Assembly (NCBI GenBank): GCA_018333775.1
Contig: JAGXSO010000133.1
Coordinates: 1 to 8,997 of the forward strand
Direction of reading: 5' to 3'
Length of the DNA: 8,997 bases
From: Truepera sp.
GTDB taxonomy: Bacteria > Deinococcota > Deinococci > Deinococcales > Trueperaceae
Below the pieces are notes generated by a model, which made no database searches, was not told the DNA's origin, and was given only the letters and a program-made list of their open reading frames with translations. Below, in pieces: positions 5,428-8,997 of this stretch (the stretch's first letter is position 1; every line of letters starts with the position of its first letter). The position numbers and the translations under genes are program-made.

Positions 5428-7347
5428 CTAGACATGAAATCGCTGTTTTGCCAGGGCGGTTTCGTAGGCTGCCCTGGCCGCCTTAACCGCCTCCTGCCCC
5501 GTTACCTGCGCCACCGGCACGTCCCACCAGCCCTCAAAGTTGGGTACGCGCTTTTCGGGATCGACCGGCACGACGATGACCGTTACGCCTTCAGAGCCCT
5601 TGGCTTGTTGGAGCGCGTCTTTTAGCGACCCTTCGTGCGGTGCGTAAAAGGCTCTCGCTCCCATCGCCTCGGCATGCTTGACGAAATCTACTGGCACGTA
5701 GTCGCCATCAGTCCGGCCGCTCTGAGGGTTACGGTAGCGGAGTTCGTTGTTGAAACCGGGCGTGCCGCAGCTCCGTTGCAACCCGTGGATCGACTGATAG
5801 CCGTGGTTGTCGATCAGCACGATGGTTAAGCCAAGCCCTTCGGCCACCGCTGTGACGATCTCCGAGTTCATCATCAGGTACGACCCGTCGCCGATCATTA
5901 CCACCACCTCCCGTTCCGGTTCAGCCTGCTTGACGCCCAGGCCGGCTGGGATCTCGTAGCCCATGCAGGAGTAGCCGTACTCGAGGTGGTAGGCCTTAGG
6001 CTCCTCGGGCCGCCAGAGTTTTAGGAGGTCGCCGGGCATGGTTCCGGCGGCGCAGATGACCGTGGCCTGGCCGCCAAACGTTTTGTTGACCAGGCCGATC
6101 ACTTCGGATTGGGCGAGATTGTGTGGCTCTTTGACGGTGCGGAGGTCGTCCACTGCCCTATCCCACTCGGCCTTGAGGCGTGCCACCTCGTCACGGTACG
6201 CACTGCCGGTGCCTCGATACCCGACCTCTTTGAGCGCGAGCTGGAGCTGCTCGAGCCCTCGCTTGGCGTCGGCTACTATGGGCAGCGCCGAGAGTTTATG
6301 TGCGTCCAGCGGCACCACGTTGAGACCGATAAACTTGACCTCAGGATGAGCAAAGGCCGTCTTGGAAGAGGTCACGAAGTCACCTAACCGTGTGCCGATC
6401 GCGATAACGAGATCGGCCTCCCGCGCTAGCCGGTTAGCGGCCAGCCCGCCGTTGGCACCGACCGGACCGGCGTTCATCGGGTGGTGCCAGGCGAGCGCGC
6501 CCTTGCCAGCTTGCGACTCTACTACCGGGATACCGAAGCTATCGGCGAAGCTGCGAAGCGCCTCGGTCGCCTCGGCATAGATGGTTCCGCCGCCGGTGAC
6601 GATCAGCGGCCGCTTGGCAGCTTGGATCATAGCTGCCGCCTGCGAGACGAGCTCCGGTTCAGGAGCCGGGCGCCGCACGCGCCAGACGCGCTCAGCAAAA
6701 AAGCTCTCGGGCCAGTCGTAAGCCTCGGTCTGCACGTCCTCGGGGAGCGCCACGGTGACCGCGCCCGTCTCGGCCGGGTCGGTCAGCACCCGCATCGCTT
6801 CGGGCAGGGCGGAGAGAAGCTGCTCGGGCCGGGTGATGCGGGTAAAGAAGCGCGAGATGGGGCGGAAGCAGTCGTTGATACTGGCGTCGTGTTCGCTCGC
6901 GTGCTCGAGCTGTTGCAGTACCGGATCGGGGACGCGGTTAGCAAAGTAGTCGCTAGGGAAGAGCAAGACCGGCAGGCGGTTGACGGTCGCCCCGGCTGCG
7001 GCGGTCAGCATATTGCTCGAGCCCGGCCCGATGGAGGCGGCGCAGGCCAAGGTGGCAAGCCGGTTTTTGTGCTTGGCGTAGGCGGCGGCGGTATGGACCA
7101 TAGCCTGCTCGTTCTGCGGGCGGTAGGTAGGGAGGCCGACCTTATGGCCAAACTCCTCTAACGCCTGCCCTAACCCTGAGACGTTGCCGTGGCCGAAGAT
7201 GGCCCACACCCCAGGGATCAGGCGCTGTGTTTGGCCGTCGCGCTCGCTGTATTGCATGGCCAAGTACTTGACGATGGCCTGAGCGACCGTATAGCTTCGC
7301 CCTTCGGAGTGAACCCTTGGTGCTGCGCTAATCGGGTGTATGCTCAC
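5428..7347 (-). CDS. iolD: 3D-(3,5/4)-trihydroxycyclohexane-1,2-dione acylhydrolase IolD (ThDP-dependent)
   Basis: Thiamine-diphosphate enzyme that hydrolytically opens the cyclohexane-1,2-dione ring to 5-deoxy-D-glucuronate. The 639 residues and the layout fit IolD: an N-terminal PYR domain with the conserved Glu80 in PTYRPQNEQAM (73-83), a central domain (about 235-365), and a C-terminal PP domain with GDGSYLMMNSEI (486-497) and LIDNHGYQSI (511-520), the Mg/ThDP-binding GDG...N motif. EYGYSCMGYEIPAGLG (456-471) and GWWDVPVAQV (606-615) are typical of IolD rather than of acetolactate synthase. The start is GTG at 7345-7347, preceded by AAAGGAGA. It is the first intact gene of the operon. Its beginning overlaps the end of a frame resembling the C-terminus of a lost IolG-like protein. 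A promoter must lie in 7348-7659, but I cannot name one with confidence. Confidence 0.96.
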   Translation of the reverse strand: MSIHPISAAPRVHSEGRSYTVAQAIVKYLAMQYSERDGQTQRLIPGVWAIFGHGNVSGLGQALEEFGHKVGLPTYRPQNEQAMVHTAAAYAKHKNRLATLACAASIGPGSSNMLTAAAGATVNRLPVLLFPSDYFANRVPDPVLQQLEHASEHDASINDCFRPISRFFTRITRPEQLLSALPEAMRVLTDPAETGAVTVALPEDVQTEAYDWPESFFAERVWRVRRPAPEPELVSQAAAMIQAAKRPLIVTGGGTIYAEATEALRSFADSFGIPVVESQAGKGALAWHHPMNAGPVGANGGLAANRLAREADLVIAIGTRLGDFVTSSKTAFAHPEVKFIGLNVVPLDAHKLSALPIVADAKRGLEQLQLALKEVGYRGTGSAYRDEVARLKAEWDRAVDDLRTVKEPHNLAQSEVIGLVNKTFGGQATVICAAGTMPGDLLKLWRPEEPKAYHLEYGYSCMGYEIPAGLGVKQAEPEREVVVMIGDGSYLMMNSEIVTAVAEGLGLTIVLIDNHGYQSIHGLQRSCGTPGFNNELRYRNPQSGRTDGDYVPVDFVKHAEAMGARAFYAPHEGSLKDALQQAKGSEGVTVIVVPVDPEKRVPNFEGWWDVPVAQVTGQEAVKAARAAYETALAKQRFHV

Positions 7348-7465
7348 GGTTCTCCTTTCGACCGAACGCTTGAACTTTAACTAACGCTCCTGTCTCCAGC
7401 GAGTGCTGGGCGGCGAGCGCCAGTCTCAAGCTATCCTCCAGGCCGAGACTGACCAGCTGCCTAAC
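7328..7465 (-). pseudogene. C-terminal stump of a second IolG-like (Gfo/Idh/MocA) dehydrogenase
   Basis: On the minus strand a frame bounded by TGA at 7466-7468 and TAG at 7328-7330 contains GLEDSLRLALAAQHSLETG followed by ALVKV (recognisable part about 7373-7444). The piece SLRLALAAQHSLETG is identical at 9 of 15 positions to the C-terminal helix of the intact IolG here (SLRVADAATKSLKEG, residues 311-325). Both then have V-x-V four residues on. This helix closes Gfo/Idh/MocA proteins, so the frame looks like the last 25-30 residues of such a gene. There is no start codon with a ribosome binding site, and no homology is seen upstream of the stop at 7466. The frame ends 20 bp inside iolD, as an overlapping upstream operon gene would. 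Alternative: a chance open frame, since the match is short. Confidence 0.5.
7351..7358 (-). promoter_or_regulatory. Ribosome binding site setting the iolD GTG start
   Basis: AAAGGAGA on the minus strand is three bases (ACC) before the GTG at 7345-7347. It is a near-perfect Shine-Dalgarno and supports the GTG start. The same bases are read through by the IolG-like stump frame. Confidence 0.75.
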
Positions 7466-7473
7466 TCAGGTCG

Positions 7474-7617
7474 GCGCTCACCTCAGCGGCCTCGGGGCAG
7501 TTTAACCTGTCACCGCGCCTCGGGTCAGCCCGAAGACCAAGAGCCTTAGCGGCAACGCGAGACAGCTTTTGGCAAATGCCGCTTAGGTTGGTGGATAAAA
7601 GCTGAGGTGGTGAGCAC
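7474..7617. repeat. 144-bp segment bounded by imperfect inverted repeats, MITE-like or structured
   Basis: The left end GCGCTCA-CCTCAGC (7474-7487) is the reverse complement of the right end GCTGAGG-TGG-TGAGCAC (7601-7617) at 13 of 14 bases, allowing a 3-base insertion. Inside are further inverted repeats: TCGGG/CCCGA (7520-7533), CCTTAGCGGCA/TGCCGCTTAGG (7544-7554 and 7577-7587), and CAGCTTTT/AAAAGCTG (7563-7570 and 7597-7604). No target-site duplication is obvious and no protein is encoded. It could be a miniature mobile element, an attenuator-like RNA structure, or an operator region. Identity is unknown. Confidence 0.4.
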
Positions 7618-7644
7618 GTTACCCTAGCGGCGCACCTAGGGCGT

Positions 7645-7650
7645 TATGAT
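7645..7650 (+). promoter_or_regulatory. -10 box of a leaderless mfd promoter
   Basis: TATGAT matches the TATAAT consensus at 5 of 6 positions. It ends six bases before an in-frame TTG (7657) and nine before the GTG (7660), exactly where transcription would be expected to begin. No Shine-Dalgarno lies at a proper distance from either start codon. A -10 hexamer this close to the start is the signature of leaderless genes, which are common in Deinococcus. No clear -35 element is visible 16-18 bases upstream. Confidence 0.6.
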
Positions 7651-7659
7651 AGCGCCTTG

Positions 7660-8997
7660 GTGAGTACGCTAGCCGCCGTCTCCTCGCAACGCCTGCTCGG
7701 TCTTCCGGCTGTGGCGCGGCTGGCGCTGTTCGTGCGCCAGGGGGGCCCGGCGGTGCTGCTAACGACCGAGGAGCGGCTGGCTCTGTTTCGTGACGGCGGG
7801 GTGTTCGGCGCACCGGCCAGCATCAATCCGACGCTGAGCGATTGGCCCACCAAGCGCGACAAGGTGGTGCTGAGCGTAGCGCAGGCGCTGCAAGCCTTCC
7901 CCGCCGAGCCGGAGCAGTTCGCCTTGACCCTCCGCTTGGGCCAGCGCATAGCGCGTGAGGCGCTTTCTTCGCGGCTGCTGGCCTTCGGCTACGCCCGCGA
8001 CGAGCTGCCGGGCTTTGGCGTGCGGGGCGACACCGTTACCTTGTACCTAGACGCCGAGGACGAAGCCAAGGCCGTGCGCTTAGAGTTCTTTGGCGATGAG
8101 CTTGAGACGCTGAGCCACTGCGGCCAGCCGGTTAAGCAGTTCATCCTAACGCCGCGAGCAGGGGTGGTGCTCCCGGAAGCGACGAGCGTACTATTAGCCC
8201 ACCTTCCCGGCACGGTCTATCTGGACAGCCCTGAGCTGTTTGCCGGTGAAGAGGTCGATGCAGTGCGCCTGGCCTGGCTGTGGCAGCACTTGGCCCAGCG
8301 CGAGGTGCTCTCGTTTGGCCGCGACTCGCTGAGCCTGTCCGAGGGGAAGGTAGCGCTCGAGCCCATCCCCTACTATCGGGGCAAGCTCGGCGAGTTTGCT
8401 AGTGACCTCGCGACCTGGCTCCAGGGCGACTACAGCGTGTCGCTGCTGCTGCGCTTCGAGCGGACCGGGCACTATTTAAGGGACAAACTGCTAGGCGGTA
8501 TCGAGGCCGAGTGGCGCAGCAGTGTGGCGTTTAAGCCGGGGGTGCTGGGCCTGGTGCTCGGCGCCAACTGCCGGGGGGGCTACCGCGATGATGTGCGGCG
8601 CGAGGTGGTAATTACCGAGGAGCTGCTCTATGGCTACCAAGGTACCCGCCAGGTCAAGCGCCTACCCGGCAAGCGCGTGCAGGATGCCGTTCATCTGACC
8701 ATCGGCGATTACCTGATCCACCCTGACCACGGCATCGGACGCTTTCTGGGGCTTAGCCCGCGCCAGGTGATGGGCATCACCCGCGACTATCTGATCTTGC
8801 AGTACGCCGGGGAGGGGAGACTCTATCTGCCGGTCGAGCAGCTGCCGCTGTTGCGCCGCCACCCCGGCACCACCGACGACCCGCCGCGCCTCAGCACCCT
8901 GGGCACCAATGAATGGGCCAGGGCGCGCGAGAAGGCGCGCGTTAACGCTCAGGAGCTGGCGCTGCGGCTGATTAAGACCTACGCCGAGCGGCAGGCG
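7660..8997 (+). CDS. mfd: Transcription-repair coupling factor Mfd, 5' part, 3' end beyond window
   Basis: Mfd recognises RNA polymerase stalled at DNA damage, removes it with its translocase motor and recruits UvrA. The 446 visible residues include the UvrB-homology segment LPGFGVRGDTVTLYL (116-130) and VRLEFFGDELETL (139-151). The RNA-polymerase-interacting (CarD-like RID) domain starts near residue 347: IGDYLIHPDHGIGRFLGL, then DYLILQYAGEGRLYLPVEQL. The RID-to-translocase linker follows (WARAREKAR...). Helicase motifs lie outside the window. The RID domain starts roughly 125 residues earlier than in E. coli Mfd, so the UvrB-like N-terminus is short, as I recall for Deinococcus-Thermus Mfd. 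GTG at 7660-7662 is chosen because it lies just after TATGAT; TTG at 7657 is an adjacent alternative. The frame is open to the window end. It is divergent from the iol operon and functionally unrelated. Confidence 0.92.
   Translation, partial: MSTLAAVSSQRLLGLPAVARLALFVRQGGPAVLLTTEERLALFRDGGVFGAPASINPTLSDWPTKRDKVVLSVAQALQAFPAEPEQFALTLRLGQRIAREALSSRLLAFGYARDELPGFGVRGDTVTLYLDAEDEAKAVRLEFFGDELETLSHCGQPVKQFILTPRAGVVLPEATSVLLAHLPGTVYLDSPELFAGEEVDAVRLAWLWQHLAQREVLSFGRDSLSLSEGKVALEPIPYYRGKLGEFASDLATWLQGDYSVSLLLRFERTGHYLRDKLLGGIEAEWRSSVAFKPGVLGLVLGANCRGGYRDDVRREVVITEELLYGYQGTRQVKRLPGKRVQDAVHLTIGDYLIHPDHGIGRFLGLSPRQVMGITRDYLILQYAGEGRLYLPVEQLPLLRRHPGTTDDPPRLSTLGTNEWARAREKARVNAQELALRLIKTYAERQA

Larger units (their letters stand above)
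7348..7659. other. Divergent intergenic region between iolD and mfd
   Basis: About 312 bp separate the two start codons. The left third holds the iolD ribosome binding site and the IolG-like stump. The middle and right (7474-7617) form a segment bounded by imperfect inverted repeats and rich in internal inverted repeats. The last 15 bases carry the mfd -10 box. Neither a tRNA nor a further gene is visible. No convincing -35/-10 pair for the iol operon was found on the minus strand; TAAAGT at 7379 to 7374 fits TAnnnT but has no good -35 and lies close to the ribosome binding site. No recognisable IolR operator was identified. Confidence 0.6.

Noticed and set aside
6481..7161. Plus-strand open frame of 226 codons
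   Set aside because: It lies entirely opposite iolD, whose ThDP motifs are intact. The composition is that of an antisense shadow in GC-rich DNA, and there is no family motif.
7396..7409. Small hairpin CCAGC-GAGT-GCTGG upstream of iolD as an operator
   Set aside because: Five-base arms are expected by chance in GC-rich DNA and it lies within the coding-like stump.
7466..7620. Minus-strand open frame that might extend the IolG-like stump or encode a transposase fragment
   Set aside because: A 40-odd codon stretch is open in one frame, but I see no dehydrogenase or transposase motif in it.
7619..7949. Two minus-strand open frames at the start of mfd
   Set aside because: They overlap the mfd frame, which has clear family motifs downstream; the Arg/Pro/Ser/Ala-rich composition is typical of shadows.

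Overview
The window carries most of a myo-inositol catabolic operon on the minus strand. It faces away from the first part of a transcription-repair coupling factor gene (mfd) on the plus strand. Sequence is GC-rich (roughly 60% or more by eye). Three clues suggest a Deinococcota-like bacterium, perhaps near Truepera: Mfd is short at its N-terminus, a -10 box sits directly before the mfd start with no ribosome binding site, and a -10 box is placed the same way before a small gene at 742-744. This is inference; no taxonomic marker was tested.

Layout, in the direction of operon transcription (right to left): iolD (5428-7347), iolG (4402-5409), iolE-like (3488-4405), iolB (2600-3433), a 307-bp intergenic block made of several repeat types (2293-2599), iolA/mmsA (802-2292), a 60-codon gene resembling a shortened VapB-type antitoxin (562-744), and iolC, which runs off the left edge (1-572). 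Together these cover inositol to 2-keto-inositol (IolG), dehydration (IolE), C-C ring hydrolysis (IolD), isomerisation to 5-dehydro-2-deoxygluconate (IolB), its phosphorylation (IolC), and conversion of malonate semialdehyde to acetyl-CoA (IolA). The aldolase IolJ, an inositol transporter and a regulator are not visible here and may lie beyond the left edge or elsewhere. Spacing is tight from iolD to iolB (18-bp gap, 4-bp overlap, 54-bp gap), as in one transcript. The last part, iolA to iolC, is interrupted by the repeat block and by the small gene with its own likely promoter.

The divergent region between iolD and mfd (7348-7659) contains two unexpected things. One is a short reading frame next to iolD that resembles the C-terminus of a second IolG-like (Gfo/Idh/MocA) dehydrogenase, probably the stump of a lost operon gene. 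The other is a segment of about 144 bp bounded by imperfect inverted repeats and holding interleaved internal inverted repeats. mfd then starts at a GTG immediately after a TATGAT box.

The core is a well-known pathway and I see no wholly new system. The points most worth a second look are the antitoxin-like gene whose 3' end supplies the start codon of iolC, the IolG-like stump, and the two structured non-coding blocks.
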